Shown: in pieces, positions 8,215 to 17,234 of the stretch
How the letters are laid out: each line of letters begins with the position of its first letter
Numbering within the stretch: position 1 is the stretch's first letter
NCBI RefSeq assembly: GCF_002564005.1
Contig: NZ_PDJG01000001.1
Location: 1,240,001-1,304,000 of the forward strand
Source of the DNA: Sanguibacter antarcticus
GTDB lineage: Bacteria > Actinomycetota > Actinomycetes > Actinomycetales > Cellulomonadaceae
Reading direction: 5' to 3'
Length of the DNA stretch: 64,000 nt
Translations under genes and position numbers: made by a program
The notes under the pieces: generated by a model
Told to the model about the DNA's origin: nothing
Database searches by the model: none
Seen by the model: only the letters and a program-made list of their open reading frames with translations

Positions 8215-10134
8215 ATGTCCCTGTCCCAGCAGCCCGGAGGCGGCGGAGGCGGAGGGCTCCGCTCGTTCCGACAGGACGCCAGCGTCAAAGACCACGTCCT
8301 CGCCGACGGGACCTTCAGACGCATCCTCGTCTTCGCGCGGCCCTACCGCCGCCAGCTGACGTGGTTCCTCGTCCTCATCGCGTTCGACGCCGCGATCGGC
8401 GCCGCGACCCCCCTCGTCCTCAAGGCGATCATCGACGACGGCATCACTCCCGGCCGACGCGACGTCGTGCTGTGGCTCTCTCTCCTCGTCGCCATCCTCG
8501 CCCTCGCGTCCGGCGCCCTCGGGCTCGGCCAGCGATGGTTCTCCTCCCACATCGGCGAAGGGCTGATCCTCGATCTCCGCACAGCGGTCTTCGATCACGT
8601 GCAGGCGATGCCCCTAGCGTTCTTCAGCCGGACGAAGACCGGCGCGCTCGTCCAGCGCCTCAACGGCGACGTCCTCGGCGCTCAGCAAGCATTCACGTCG
8701 ACGCTATCCAACGTCTTCAGCAACAGCCTCACGGTGATCTTCGTCCTCGCGGCCATGCTCACGATGTCCTGGCAGCTGACGTTGCTCTCGCTCGTGCTGC
8801 TCCCCGCCTTCATCTTCCCTGCCCGCTGGATCGGGCCCCGCCTCGCGAAGATCACGCGGGAGAGCTACGCCATCAACGCGGACACCGCACAGATCATGAA
8901 CGAGCGCTTCAACGTCGCCGGCGCGCACCTGGCGAAGACCTACGGCCGACCGGCCGAAGAGTCTCGTCTGTACGCAGCCGCCGCGACCCGCGTCCGAGAC
9001 ATCGGCATCAAGCAGGCGATGTACGCGACCATCTTCCGGATCGGCCTCACGACGGTGGCCGCGGTCGCTGTCGCGGTCGTCTACGGCGCCGGCGGTCTCA
9101 TGGCGATCACCGGTTCCCTCACCGTCGGCGTCGTCGTGGCGTTGGCTGCGTACCTGGGCAGGCTCTACGGACCGCTCACTGCACTGTCGAACGTGCAGGT
9201 CGACGTCATGACGGCGCTCGTCAGCTTCGAGCGTGTCCTCGAGGTCCTCGACCTTCCCCCGACCGTCACCGACCGACCAGACGCAGTCGATCTTCGCGAC
9301 GCTGTCGCGACGCAGGGCGCGAGCGTCGAGCTCGACCACGTGACGTTCCGCTACCCGACAGCGGCAGAGGTCTCCCTCGCATCGCTCGAGTCGGTCGCGA
9401 CGCTCACCAACGACCCCGCGACCGACACGCTGCGCGACGTCAGCCTCACGCTCGCCGCAGGCGAGATGCTCGCTGTCGTGGGCCCGTCCGGCGCAGGGAA
9501 GACGACGCTCTCCCAGCTCGTCACCCGGATGTACGACGCGACGTCCGGCACCGTGCAGGTCGCTGGGCTCGACGTCCGCGACGTCACGCTCGAGTCGCTG
9601 CGGGCGACCATCGGGACGGTGCCGCAGGACTCGCACATGTACCACGACACGATCGCGAACAACCTGCGCTATGCGCGTCAGGATGCCACCGACGAGCAGA
9701 TCGAGGACGCGCTGCGGGCCGCGCACGTCTGGGACCTCGTCGCTGCTCTCCCGTCGGGGATCGACACCGTCGTCGGTGATCGTGGGTACCGGCTCTCAGG
9801 TGGCGAGCGTCAGCGCCTCGCTATCGCACGGCTCTTGCTCAAGGCACCAGCGATCGTCGTGCTCGACGAGGCGACCGCTCACCTCGACTCCGAGTCCGAG
9901 GCCGCGGTGCAGCGCGCCCTGGCCGCTGCGCTCCAGGGCCGGACCTCGATCGTCATCGCGCACCGGTTGTCCACGATCCGCCATGCTGACCGGATCGCCG
10001 TCCTCGATGCCGGGGAGGTCGTCGCGCTCGGGACGCACACCGAGCTTCTCGACGGCGGTGGCCTCTACGCCGAGCTCTACCACAAGCAGTTTGCACAGAA
10101 CGACGCAGCGGCCGCGGACGTTCTCGAGACCTGA
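8215..10134 (+). CDS. ABC exporter, fused transmembrane and ATPase domains
   Basis: This is a 639-residue half-transporter of the MsbA/MDR exporter type, predicted to work as a homodimer in the cytoplasmic membrane. Six transmembrane helices span about residues 40-330. The ATPase domain has Walker A GPSGAGKTT (about 423), signature LSGGERQR (about 527), Walker B IVVLDEAT (about 547) and switch His in IAHRLST, all intact. An extra segment of about 20 residues (AEVSLASLESVATL) lies just before Walker A. A run of seven glycines sits at the N-terminus. GGAGG ends seven bases before the ATG. The divergent MarR gene and shared operators suggest drug- or metabolite-inducible efflux; the substrate is unknown. 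Confidence 0.94.
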   Translation: MSLSQQPGGGGGGGLRSFRQDASVKDHVLADGTFRRILVFARPYRRQLTWFLVLIAFDAAIGAATPLVLKAIIDDGITPGRRDVVLWLSLLVAILALASGALGLGQRWFSSHIGEGLILDLRTAVFDHVQAMPLAFFSRTKTGALVQRLNGDVLGAQQAFTSTLSNVFSNSLTVIFVLAAMLTMSWQLTLLSLVLLPAFIFPARWIGPRLAKITRESYAINADTAQIMNERFNVAGAHLAKTYGRPAEESRLYAAAATRVRDIGIKQAMYATIFRIGLTTVAAVAVAVVYGAGGLMAITGSLTVGVVVALAAYLGRLYGPLTALSNVQVDVMTALVSFERVLEVLDLPPTVTDRPDAVDLRDAVATQGASVELDHVTFRYPTAAEVSLASLESVATLTNDPATDTLRDVSLTLAAGEMLAVVGPSGAGKTTLSQLVTRMYDATSGTVQVAGLDVRDVTLESLRATIGTVPQDSHMYHDTIANNLRYARQDATDEQIEDALRAAHVWDLVAALPSGIDTVVGDRGYRLSGGERQRLAIARLLLKAPAIVVLDEATAHLDSESEAAVQRALAAALQGRTSIVIAHRLSTIRHADRIAVLDAGEVVALGTHTELLDGGGLYAELYHKQFAQNDAAAADVLET

Positions 10135-10170
10135 GCCTCCCGCTCGGTCTGCCGAGTCCTCCGGTTCACT

Positions 10171-10221
10171 GCACGACGAAGGGCCGGTCACCTCGTGGAG
10201 GTGACCGGCCCTTCGTCGTGC
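10171..10221. terminator. Bidirectional terminator hairpin between the ABC exporter and rpsA
   Basis: A perfect 24-bp inverted repeat (10171-10194 with 10198-10221) encloses a GTG loop. It lies between two convergent genes, so it can end both transcripts. There is no long T-run, as is usual in high-GC actinobacteria. The outer stem begins GCACGACGAAG and ends CTTCGTCGTGC. Confidence 0.85.
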
Positions 10222-10250
10222 GATCTGTCAGAGCCTACGGCTCTGAGAAA

Positions 10251-11762
10251 TCAGTTTCCCGTGAGCTTCTCACGAAGCGCGGCGAGCGCCTCGTCCGAGG
10301 CGAGCGTGCCGCCACCGGACGTCGACTCGACGGCCGGAGCCGAGGAGTAGGACGAGGAGGAGCTGGAGGAGGACGACGAGCTGGAGGAGCTCGAACCGGA
10401 GTCCGACTCACCCGACTCGGCAGCGTCCGCGTCGGCCTTGACAGCCTCCGAGACCTGCTTGCGGTGCGCTTCCCAGCGCTCGTGCGCCTTGGCGTACTGA
10501 GCTTCCCAGACCTCGCGCTGTGCCTCGAAGCCTTCGAGCCACTCCTGCGTCTCGGAGTCGAAGCCTTCCGGGTACTTGTAGTTCCCGGCCTCGTCGTACT
10601 CCGCCGTCATGCCGTACAGAGCGGGATCGAAGTCTTCGCTGTCGGCGTCGACTCCCTCGTTGGCCTGCTTGAGCGACAGCGAGATCCGGCGACGCTCGAG
10701 GTCGATGTCGATGACCTTGACGAAGACGTCGTCGCCCACGTTGACGACCTGCTCAGGCAGCTCGACGTGACGCACAGCGAGCTCGGAGATGTGCACGAGG
10801 CCCTCGATGCCGTCCTCGACGCGGACGAACGCACCGAACGGGACGAGCTTGGTGACCTTTCCAGGCACGACCTGACCAATGGCGTGCGTCCGGGCGAAGG
10901 TCTGCCACGGGTCTTCCTGCGTGGCCTTGAGCGAGAGCGACACGCGCTCCCGGTCGAAGTCGACGTCGAGAACCTCGACGGTGACCTCCTGGCCGACCTC
11001 GACAACCTCACCCGGGTGGTCGATGTGCTTCCACGAGAGCTCGGAGACGTGGACGAGACCGTCGACGCCGCCGAGGTCGACGAACGCACCGAAGTTGACG
11101 ATCGAGGACACGACACCGGGACGGACCTGGCCCTTCTGCAGCGTCTGCAGGAAGGTGGAGCGCACCTCGGACTGCGTCTGCTCGAGCCAGGCACGGCGCG
11201 ACAGGACCACGTTGTTGCGGTTCTTGTCGAGCTCGATGATCTTGGCCTCGATCTCCTTGCCGACGTACGGCTGGAGGTCGCGGACACGACGCATCTCGAC
11301 GAGCGAGGCAGGAAGGAAGCCACGGAGGCCGATGTCGAGGATGAGTCCACCCTTGACGACCTCGATGACGGTTCCGGTGACGACACCGTCTTCTTCCTTG
11401 ATCTTCTCGATCGTGCCCCAGGCGCGCTCGTACTGTGCGCGCTTCTTGGAGAGGATGAGCCGGCCTTCCTTGTCCTCCTTCTGGAGAACAAGAGCCTCGA
11501 CGGCGTCGCCGACCTTGACAACCTCACCGGGGTCCACGTCGTGCTTGATGGACAGCTCGCGGGAAGGGATGACGCCTTCGGTCTTGTAACCGATGTCGAG
11601 GAGGACCTCGTCGCGGTCGACCTTGACGATGATGCCTTCGACAATGTCACCGTCGTTGAAGTACTTGATGGTGGCGTCGATGGCGGCGAGGAAGTCTTCT
11701 GCAGTGCCGATGTCGTTGATGGCGACCTGCGGGGCAGACTTCGCGGGGGTAGAGATGGTCAT
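10251..11762 (-). CDS. rpsA: 30S ribosomal protein S1
   Basis: This is a 503-residue RNA-binding ribosomal protein that helps mRNA engage the 30S subunit. Four S1 domains lie at about residues 38-107, 125-190, 210-278 and 296-365, the actinobacterial four-domain form. The acidic C-terminal tail then carries 15 consecutive serines around residue 460-475. These are encoded by mixed TCC, TCG and AGC codons, so the run is not a single-codon slippage product. The gene starts at ATG 11762 and is preceded by a promoter candidate about 190 bases upstream. It ends at the strong terminator shared with the ABC exporter. Confidence 0.97.
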   Translation of the reverse strand: MTISTPAKSAPQVAINDIGTAEDFLAAIDATIKYFNDGDIVEGIIVKVDRDEVLLDIGYKTEGVIPSRELSIKHDVDPGEVVKVGDAVEALVLQKEDKEGRLILSKKRAQYERAWGTIEKIKEEDGVVTGTVIEVVKGGLILDIGLRGFLPASLVEMRRVRDLQPYVGKEIEAKIIELDKNRNNVVLSRRAWLEQTQSEVRSTFLQTLQKGQVRPGVVSSIVNFGAFVDLGGVDGLVHVSELSWKHIDHPGEVVEVGQEVTVEVLDVDFDRERVSLSLKATQEDPWQTFARTHAIGQVVPGKVTKLVPFGAFVRVEDGIEGLVHISELAVRHVELPEQVVNVGDDVFVKVIDIDLERRRISLSLKQANEGVDADSEDFDPALYGMTAEYDEAGNYKYPEGFDSETQEWLEGFEAQREVWEAQYAKAHERWEAHRKQVSEAVKADADAAESGESDSGSSSSSSSSSSSSSSSYSSAPAVESTSGGGTLASDEALAALREKLTGN

Positions 11763-11948
11763 TGAGTCAGGTGCTCCGATGCGGACAGGAAGTAGTGACG
11801 GATAGGGATGGTGCTGGTGGTCACGGGTGGTCGTCCGCTAGCAGGAGATCGGTGGACCTCTGCCGTCGCACGACGCGCCATGATCTGCACGCCAGGCTGC
11901 ACGCGACGAGATCCTCCTCGAGCACGCAACCGTAGTGGGCCGCTTGAC

Positions 11949-11978
11949 ACCCTACCGGCGGTTCAGTAGCAAGGTCAA
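11949..11978 (-). promoter_or_regulatory. Candidate rpsA promoter
   Basis: On the minus strand TTGACC (11978-11973) is followed by an 18-bp spacer and TAGGGT (11954-11949), a good match to housekeeping sigma-factor elements of actinobacteria. It would give a 5' leader of roughly 180 bases before the rpsA ATG. The 11763-11994 interval between rpsA and pfkA shows no gene. Confidence 0.5.
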
Positions 11979-11994
11979 AGGCCGGAGGGGCGTG

Positions 11995-13020
11995 TCAGGC
12001 GAGCACCCGAGCCACGCGGAGCAGATCGGACGGCACGTGCTTGACCTTGCCGGCGATCTCTTCGAGCGGGACGAGCACGACCTCGTCGTTGCGCAGCGCC
12101 GTCATGACGTTCGTCTCCCCGTGGGAGACAGCGTCGACAGCAGCCACCCCGAAGCGGCTGCCGAGGATCCGGTCCGTCGGCGTAGGTGTCCCGCCACGCT
12201 GGACGTGACCGAGGATCGTCAGGCGGGTGTCGAAGCCCGTGCGCGTCGCGATCTCGTTCGCGACACGCTCGCCGATCGCTCCGGCGATGATCTCGCCGAA
12301 CTTGCCGACCTGCGCCTCGTACTGCATCGAGCTTCCCTCCCGCGGGAGGGCTCCCTCTGCCACGACCACGATCGAGAAGTTGGCGTGGGCGCGGTGACGG
12401 TGCTTGAGGAACTTGGTGATCCGGTCCATGTCGAACGGTTCCTCAGGTGCGAGCACGATCTCGGCGCCGCCGGCGATGCCTGCGTTCACAGCGATCCAGC
12501 CGGCATGGCGACCCATGACCTCGACCACCATGACACGGTTGTGGCTCTCGGCCGTCGTGTGGATGCGGTCGATCGCCTCGGTCGCGATGTTCACCGCGGT
12601 GTGGAACCCGATCGACAGGTCCGTGCCCTCGACGTCGTTGTCGATCGTCTTGGGGATCGCGACGATCTTGATGCCCTCGTCAGCGACCTTGCTCGCGGCG
12701 TTGAGGGTGCCGTCGCCACCGATGCAGATGAGCGCCTCGATACGCTCGGCCTCGAGCGTGGCCATGACTGCGTCCATGCCGCCGTCAGCCGAGTGCGGGT
12801 GGTACCGGGCTGTGCCGAGCATCGTCCCTCCCTGAGGCAGGACGTTGCGGATGTTCTCGCGGGACATCGGCATGACGTCGCCGTCGACGACGCCCTTCCA
12901 CCCGTTGCGGAAGCCGATGATGGTGTGCCCGTACTCACCGAGCCCCTGCTTGACCACCGCACGGATCGCGGCGTTCAGTCCGGGGCAGTCTCCGCCGCCT
13001 GTGAGCAGACCGATACGCAT
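11995..13020 (-). CDS. pfkA: ATP-dependent 6-phosphofructokinase (group III type)
   Basis: This is a 341-residue glycolytic enzyme phosphorylating fructose 6-phosphate. GGDGT at residues 101-105 has Gly, not Asp, at the position that marks PPi-dependent enzymes, so ATP is the likely donor. PKTIDND at 123-129 has Lys where the E. coli enzyme has Gly, as in actinobacterial group III PFKs, and contains the catalytic Asp. The start is the ATG at 13020 (MRIGLLTGGGDCPGLN), with GAGGGAG about eight bases upstream. The frame stays open further upstream but shows no homology. It lies downstream of rpsA's promoter region and is divergent from the methyltransferase. Confidence 0.96.
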   Translation of the reverse strand: MRIGLLTGGGDCPGLNAAIRAVVKQGLGEYGHTIIGFRNGWKGVVDGDVMPMSRENIRNVLPQGGTMLGTARYHPHSADGGMDAVMATLEAERIEALICIGGDGTLNAASKVADEGIKIVAIPKTIDNDVEGTDLSIGFHTAVNIATEAIDRIHTTAESHNRVMVVEVMGRHAGWIAVNAGIAGGAEIVLAPEEPFDMDRITKFLKHRHRAHANFSIVVVAEGALPREGSSMQYEAQVGKFGEIIAGAIGERVANEIATRTGFDTRLTILGHVQRGGTPTPTDRILGSRFGVAAVDAVSHGETNVMTALRNDEVVLVPLEEIAGKVKHVPSDLLRVARVLA

Positions 13021-13132
13021 TCGAGCTCCCTCAAGAAGATGTGTCGTGGGCCAGCAGACCCGGTGCCCACCTGCGAACGACCGGGCTGGCGGTACAACCC
13101 TACCCACGTCAGGAGAGTCGTCTGTGTCATAG

Positions 13133-13147
13133 GTCCCATCGTGGGAC
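13133..13147. promoter_or_regulatory. Short dyad between pfkA and the methyltransferase
   Basis: GTCCCA-TCG-TGGGAC is a perfect 6+6 inverted repeat in the 199-bp divergent intergenic region. It could bind a dimeric regulator of either gene. Only the symmetry is seen; a chance occurrence is quite possible in such GC-rich DNA. Confidence 0.25.
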
Positions 13148-13219
13148 GGCATCGTGGATCTCACCCGGCTGCCTTCCACCACGCTCGTCGTGCCCCGGCA
13201 GATAGAGGAGACTGTCCAG

Positions 13220-14041
13220 GTGACAGACTCGCAGCGAGCCGGCTACCAGAGCGTCCCGGACGACCTCGGGGGCAAGGCTGGTCGGGGATGGTGGGACGCG
13301 AACGCCTCGGAGTACCTCGACGACCACGGTGCGTTCCTCGGAGACACCGACTTCTGCTGGTGCCCCGAAGGGCTCCGCGAGTCCGAGCTCCACGTCCTCG
13401 GTCCTGAGGCTGACCTCGCTGGCCGGGCAGTCCTCGAGATCGGCAGCGGCGCCGCCCAGTGCGCGCGCTGGCTGGTCCAGCGTGGCGCGCGCGTCGTCGC
13501 GACGGACGTCTCTGCAGGGATGCTCGCCGCGAGCCGACGTCTCGACGCACGCTCTGGCACGCAGGTCCCGATCGCCCAAGCAGACGCCCGTGCCCTGCCG
13601 TTCGCCTCAGGGTCGTTCGACGCAGCCTTCACCTCGTACGGGGCGCTCCCCTTCGTCCCGGACGCTGCGGCCGTCCACGACGAGGTCTACCGGGTGCTGC
13701 GACCAGGTGGGCGGTGGGCCTTCTCCGTGACGCACCCGGTCCGGTGGGCGTTCCCCGACGACCCCACCGCCCGGGGCCTGACCGCCACCCGTTCCTACTT
13801 CGACCGCCGCCCCTACGTGGAGCGCGACGAGCACGGGACGATCACCTACGCCGAGTACCACCGGACGCTCGGCGACCACGTCCGCGAGGTGAGCTCGGCC
13901 GGGTTCGTCCTCATGGACGTCATCGAGCCCGAGTGGCCAGGCACGACCACCGAGACCTGGGGAGGCTGGAGCCGCACCCGCGGCGAGCGCCTTCCAGGCA
14001 CCGCCATCTTCGTCGCTGACAAGCCGGCGGCCCACCGCTGA
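13220..14041 (+). CDS. Class I SAM-dependent methyltransferase
   Basis: This is a 273-residue cytoplasmic methyltransferase with a Rossmann fold. Motif I VLEIGSGAAQCARWL is at residues 71-85, followed by VVATDVSAGML with the acidic ribose contact. The later strands are IAQADARALPFASGSFDAAF and VYRVLRPGGRWAFSV. The GTG at 13220 is chosen because GAGGAG ends nine bases upstream and the conserved region begins soon after, although the frame is open earlier. The family includes many small-molecule methyltransferases and the substrate cannot be read from the sequence. It is convergent with polA across a terminator-like hairpin. Confidence 0.88.
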   Translation: MTDSQRAGYQSVPDDLGGKAGRGWWDANASEYLDDHGAFLGDTDFCWCPEGLRESELHVLGPEADLAGRAVLEIGSGAAQCARWLVQRGARVVATDVSAGMLAASRRLDARSGTQVPIAQADARALPFASGSFDAAFTSYGALPFVPDAAAVHDEVYRVLRPGGRWAFSVTHPVRWAFPDDPTARGLTATRSYFDRRPYVERDEHGTITYAEYHRTLGDHVREVSSAGFVLMDVIEPEWPGTTTETWGGWSRTRGERLPGTAIFVADKPAAHR

Positions 14042-14051
14042 GAGGACCGCC

Positions 14052-14077
14052 GAGAGGGGCACGACACGTCCCCTCTC
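14052..14077. terminator. Terminator-like hairpin between the methyltransferase and polA
   Basis: GAGAGGGG and CCCCTCTC form a perfect 8-bp stem with a 10-base loop, placed 11 bases after the methyltransferase stop and 34 bases after the polA stop on the other strand. It lacks a T-run but fits a bidirectional terminator. Confidence 0.6.
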
Positions 14078-14110
14078 AGGCTCCGTAGCGCCCGCGGACG
14101 GTCATGACGA

Positions 14111-16804
14111 TCAGTGGCCGGCGTCGTGCCAGCTCGTGCCGACACCCACTGAGACGTCCAGCGGGACCGAGAGGTCAGCGGCTCCGGCCATCTGCTCACG
14201 CACGAGGGCTTCGAGCTCGGTGCGCTCGCCGGGACCGACCTCGAGGACAAGCTCGTCGTGCACCTGGAGGAGCAGTCGCGAGCGCAGACCTCGTGCAGCG
14301 ATCTCCTTCTCGACACCGAGCATCGCGACCTTGATGATGTCGGCTGCGCTGCCCTGGATCGGGGCGTTGAGCGCCATCCGCTCGGCCATGTCGCGGCGCT
14401 GTCGGTTGTCGCTCGTCAGGTCAGGCAGGTAGCGCCGACGGCCCATGATCGTCGCGGTGTAGCCGATGCTGCGGGCTTCGGCGACGACTCCCAGGAGATA
14501 CGTCCGGACCCCGCCGAACCGTGAGAAGTAGTCCTCCATGAGCGTCGCGGCCTCGCTGACCTCGATGTTCAGCTGCTTCGAGAGACCGAAGGGCGAGAGC
14601 CCGTAGGCGAGGCCGTACGACATCGCCTTGATCTTTGACCGCATGGCAGCCGTGACCTCGCTCGTCGGCACACCGAAGACCCGAGACCCGACATAGCTGT
14701 GCAGGTCTTCGCCCGTCCGGAACGCCTCGATGAGGCCCTCGTCGCCGGAGAGGTGCGCCATGATCCGCATCTCGATCTGGCTGTAGTCAGCGGTGAGCAG
14801 GGTCTCGTACCCGTCGCCCACGACGAACGCGCGACGGATCCGCCGGCCGGCCTCCGTCCGGATGGGGATGTTCTGCAGGTTCGGCTCGGTCGAGCTGAGC
14901 CTGCCGGTCGCCGCGATCGTCTGCTGGAACGTCGTGTGGATGCGGCCGTCCTCGGCGACAGACTTGAGGAGCCCCTCGACGGTCTGCCGCAGCCGCGTCG
15001 CGTCGCGGTGCGCCAGCAGGTGCTCGAGGAACGGGTGCTCCGTCTTGGCGAACAGGTCAGCGAGCGCTGCGGCGTCGGTGGTGAAGCCCGTCTTGATCTT
15101 CTTCGTCTTGGGCATCGCCAGCTGGTCGAAGAGGACCTCTTGCAGCTGCTTAGGCGAGCCGAGGTTCACCTCGCGACCGATGACGGCGTAGGCCTCGGTC
15201 GCTGCGGCGGAGACGACCTCGCCGAAGTGGCGCTCGAGCTCACGGAGGTAGTCGGCGTCCATGGCGATGCCGCGACGCTCGATCTGGGCGAGGACGGTGC
15301 CGAGCGGCAGCTCGAGGTCGGTGAGCAGGTCCGAAGCGCCCCGGTCCCGTAGATCACCGGCGAGGACCTCTGCGAGCTGGACGAGCGCTGCGGCACGGAC
15401 CGCGAGCCGCTGCGCTTCGCCGTTGCCGTCCAGGGAGAGGTCGAACGCACCCTGGTCGCCTGTCTCTGGTTCCTCGACCCGCAGCTCGCGGTGCAGGTGC
15501 CGGATCGTCAGCTCACCCAGGTCGTAGGTGCGCTGGTCCGGGTGACACAGGTAGGAGGCGAGCTCTGTGTCGAAGACGACGCCGTCGAGCACGTAGTCGC
15601 GTCCTGCCAGCGCGTGCCATGCTCCCTTGGCCCCGTGGAGGACCTTGGGCGCCGCGGGGTCCTGCAGCCAGGCACGCAGCGCCTCGTCGTCACGTGCAGG
15701 CAGGTCGGCGAGGTCGAGGACCGCCGCGTCGCCCGCGTCGTCGGCGATCGCCACCATCCACGCGTCACCGGCGGCGGGAGTGTGCTTGCCCGCGACCTCG
15801 AGGCCGAGCGAACGTCCCTCGCGGGCGGTCAGCCACCCCGAGAGCCCGTCGGTCGTGAGGTCCGCGACGGCGACCTCGAACGTCGGAGCGCCTCCGGGCT
15901 CGTCGCCGCTGTCCTCTGCCGGCATCATGGCGAAGAGCCGCTCACGGAGCGCCCGGAACTCCAGCGCGTCGAACACACGGTGCATGTCTTCGCGGTCCCA
16001 TGGCTGTGCCCGCAGGTCGTCCGGCCCGAGGGGCAGATCGACGTCGAGCAGAAGGTGGTTGAGCACGCGGTTGAGCCGCACCTGCTCGAGGTGGGCACGC
16101 AGCGACTCCCCCGCTTTGCCGGTGATCTCGTCTGCATGCTCGAGGATCTGCTCGAGGCCACCGAACTGGTTGATCCACTTCGCGGCCGTCTTCGGCCCGA
16201 CGCCAGGGACTCCTGGGATGTTGTCGCTGGTCTCGCCCACGAGCGCGGCCAGGTCTGGGTACTGCCCTGGCTCGACCCCGTACTTCGTCTGCACCGCCAC
16301 GGGGGTCATACGTGCGAGCTCAGAGACGCCCTTGACGGGGTAGAGGACAGTGACGTTCTCGTTGACGAACTGCAACGAGTCACGGTCCCCGGAGCACACC
16401 AGCACCTCCATGCCGAGACCGTCTGCCTGTGAGGACAAGGTCGCCAGGATGTCGTCGGCCTCGAAGCGGTCCTTCTCGAGATGCATGATCCGCATCGACT
16501 CGAGGACTTCCTTGATGAGCGGCACCTGGCCCTTGAACGGCTCCGGCGTCGCGTCCCGCGTGCCCTTGTACTGCGGGAACTGCTCGGTGCGGAACGTCGT
16601 GCTCCCAGCGTCGAACGCGACCGCGACATGTGTCGGTCGCTCGTCACGGATGAGGTTGGCGAGCATGGAGACGAAGCCGTGGACGGCATTCGTGTGCTGC
16701 CCGGTCGAGGTCGAGAACTTGTCGACGGGCAAGGCGAAGAACGCCCTGTAGGCCATCGAGTGGCCATCGATCAGCAGGAGTCTGGGTCGCGCGGTGTCGG
16801 TCAC
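14111..16804 (-). CDS. polA: DNA polymerase I
   Basis: This is an 897-residue repair and Okazaki-fragment polymerase. Residues 1 to about 300 form the 5'-3' exonuclease domain, starting RPRLLLIDGHSMAYRAFFAL with the helix-hairpin-helix VPGVGPKTAAKWINQFGG. The middle domain has the 3'-5' exonuclease fold but lacks the DxE motif (it reads LGLEVAGK) and the later Asp, so proofreading is probably absent, as in many actinobacterial PolA proteins. Polymerase motifs A (DYSQIEMRIMAHLSGD), B (RSKIKAMSYGLAYG) and C (VHDELVLEV) are intact. The GTG at 16804 is the likely start; an ATG at 16825 would overlap the divergent thioesterase start. Confidence 0.97.
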   Translation of the reverse strand: MTDTARPRLLLIDGHSMAYRAFFALPVDKFSTSTGQHTNAVHGFVSMLANLIRDERPTHVAVAFDAGSTTFRTEQFPQYKGTRDATPEPFKGQVPLIKEVLESMRIMHLEKDRFEADDILATLSSQADGLGMEVLVCSGDRDSLQFVNENVTVLYPVKGVSELARMTPVAVQTKYGVEPGQYPDLAALVGETSDNIPGVPGVGPKTAAKWINQFGGLEQILEHADEITGKAGESLRAHLEQVRLNRVLNHLLLDVDLPLGPDDLRAQPWDREDMHRVFDALEFRALRERLFAMMPAEDSGDEPGGAPTFEVAVADLTTDGLSGWLTAREGRSLGLEVAGKHTPAAGDAWMVAIADDAGDAAVLDLADLPARDDEALRAWLQDPAAPKVLHGAKGAWHALAGRDYVLDGVVFDTELASYLCHPDQRTYDLGELTIRHLHRELRVEEPETGDQGAFDLSLDGNGEAQRLAVRAAALVQLAEVLAGDLRDRGASDLLTDLELPLGTVLAQIERRGIAMDADYLRELERHFGEVVSAAATEAYAVIGREVNLGSPKQLQEVLFDQLAMPKTKKIKTGFTTDAAALADLFAKTEHPFLEHLLAHRDATRLRQTVEGLLKSVAEDGRIHTTFQQTIAATGRLSSTEPNLQNIPIRTEAGRRIRRAFVVGDGYETLLTADYSQIEMRIMAHLSGDEGLIEAFRTGEDLHSYVGSRVFGVPTSEVTAAMRSKIKAMSYGLAYGLSPFGLSKQLNIEVSEAATLMEDYFSRFGGVRTYLLGVVAEARSIGYTATIMGRRRYLPDLTSDNRQRRDMAERMALNAPIQGSAADIIKVAMLGVEKEIAARGLRSRLLLQVHDELVLEVGPGERTELEALVREQMAGAADLSVPLDVSVGVGTSWHDAGH

Positions 16805-16823
16805 GTCTGCCAACCTATCGTCC

Positions 16824-17234
16824 ATGACAGACATGAACATCACCGAGCACCTGACCGCCTTGTCGGCAGGCACCCTCATCGAACGCATGGGTATCACGCT
16901 CGTCTCCGCCAGCGCCGACAAGGTCGTCGGGACGATGCCCGTCGCCGGGAACACGCAGCCTGCGGGGCTCCTCCACGGCGGGGCGAGCGTCGTCCTCGCA
17001 GAGACTCTCGGATCGTTCGCTGCGCAGCTGCACGCCGGCGAAGGCCGCTCGGTGGTCGGCATCGAGGTCAACGCGACCCACCACCACGGCCCCCGGGACG
17101 GGGTCGTCACAGGGGTGGCCACACCTGTCCACCGAGGGCGGACGACCGCCAGCTACGAGATCGTCATCGAGACGGCCGACGGTCGGCGCGTGTGCACCGC
17201 GCGGCTAACCTGCCTGGTGCTCGCTCCCCAGTGA
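16824..17234 (+). CDS. PaaI-type hotdog-fold thioesterase
   Basis: This is a 136-residue acyl-CoA thioesterase of the PaaI/YbdB type. It has AGLLHGGASVVLAETLGSFA, with the HGG active-site signature followed by the catalytic acidic residue, and GVATPVHRGRTTASYEIVI. Length is typical. The substrate may be a phenylacetyl-, hydroxybenzoyl- or menaquinone-pathway CoA ester, and cannot be decided. The ATG at 16824 interleaves with possible polA starts on the other strand, so the two genes share a very small promoter region. The 3' end overlaps the convergent GNAT gene by 30 bases. Confidence 0.9.
   Translation: MTDMNITEHLTALSAGTLIERMGITLVSASADKVVGTMPVAGNTQPAGLLHGGASVVLAETLGSFAAQLHAGEGRSVVGIEVNATHHHGPRDGVVTGVATPVHRGRTTASYEIVIETADGRRVCTARLTCLVLAPQ

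Noticed and set aside
10340..10400. The poly-serine tract of RpsA as a slippage-prone simple repeat
   Set aside because: Codons are mixed (TCC, TCG, AGC), so there is no long perfect DNA repeat. It looks like a selected low-complexity tail.
13021..13182. A longer PfkA starting upstream of 13020
   Set aside because: The extension lacks homology. MRIGLLTGGGDCPG is the canonical start and has GAGGGAG upstream.
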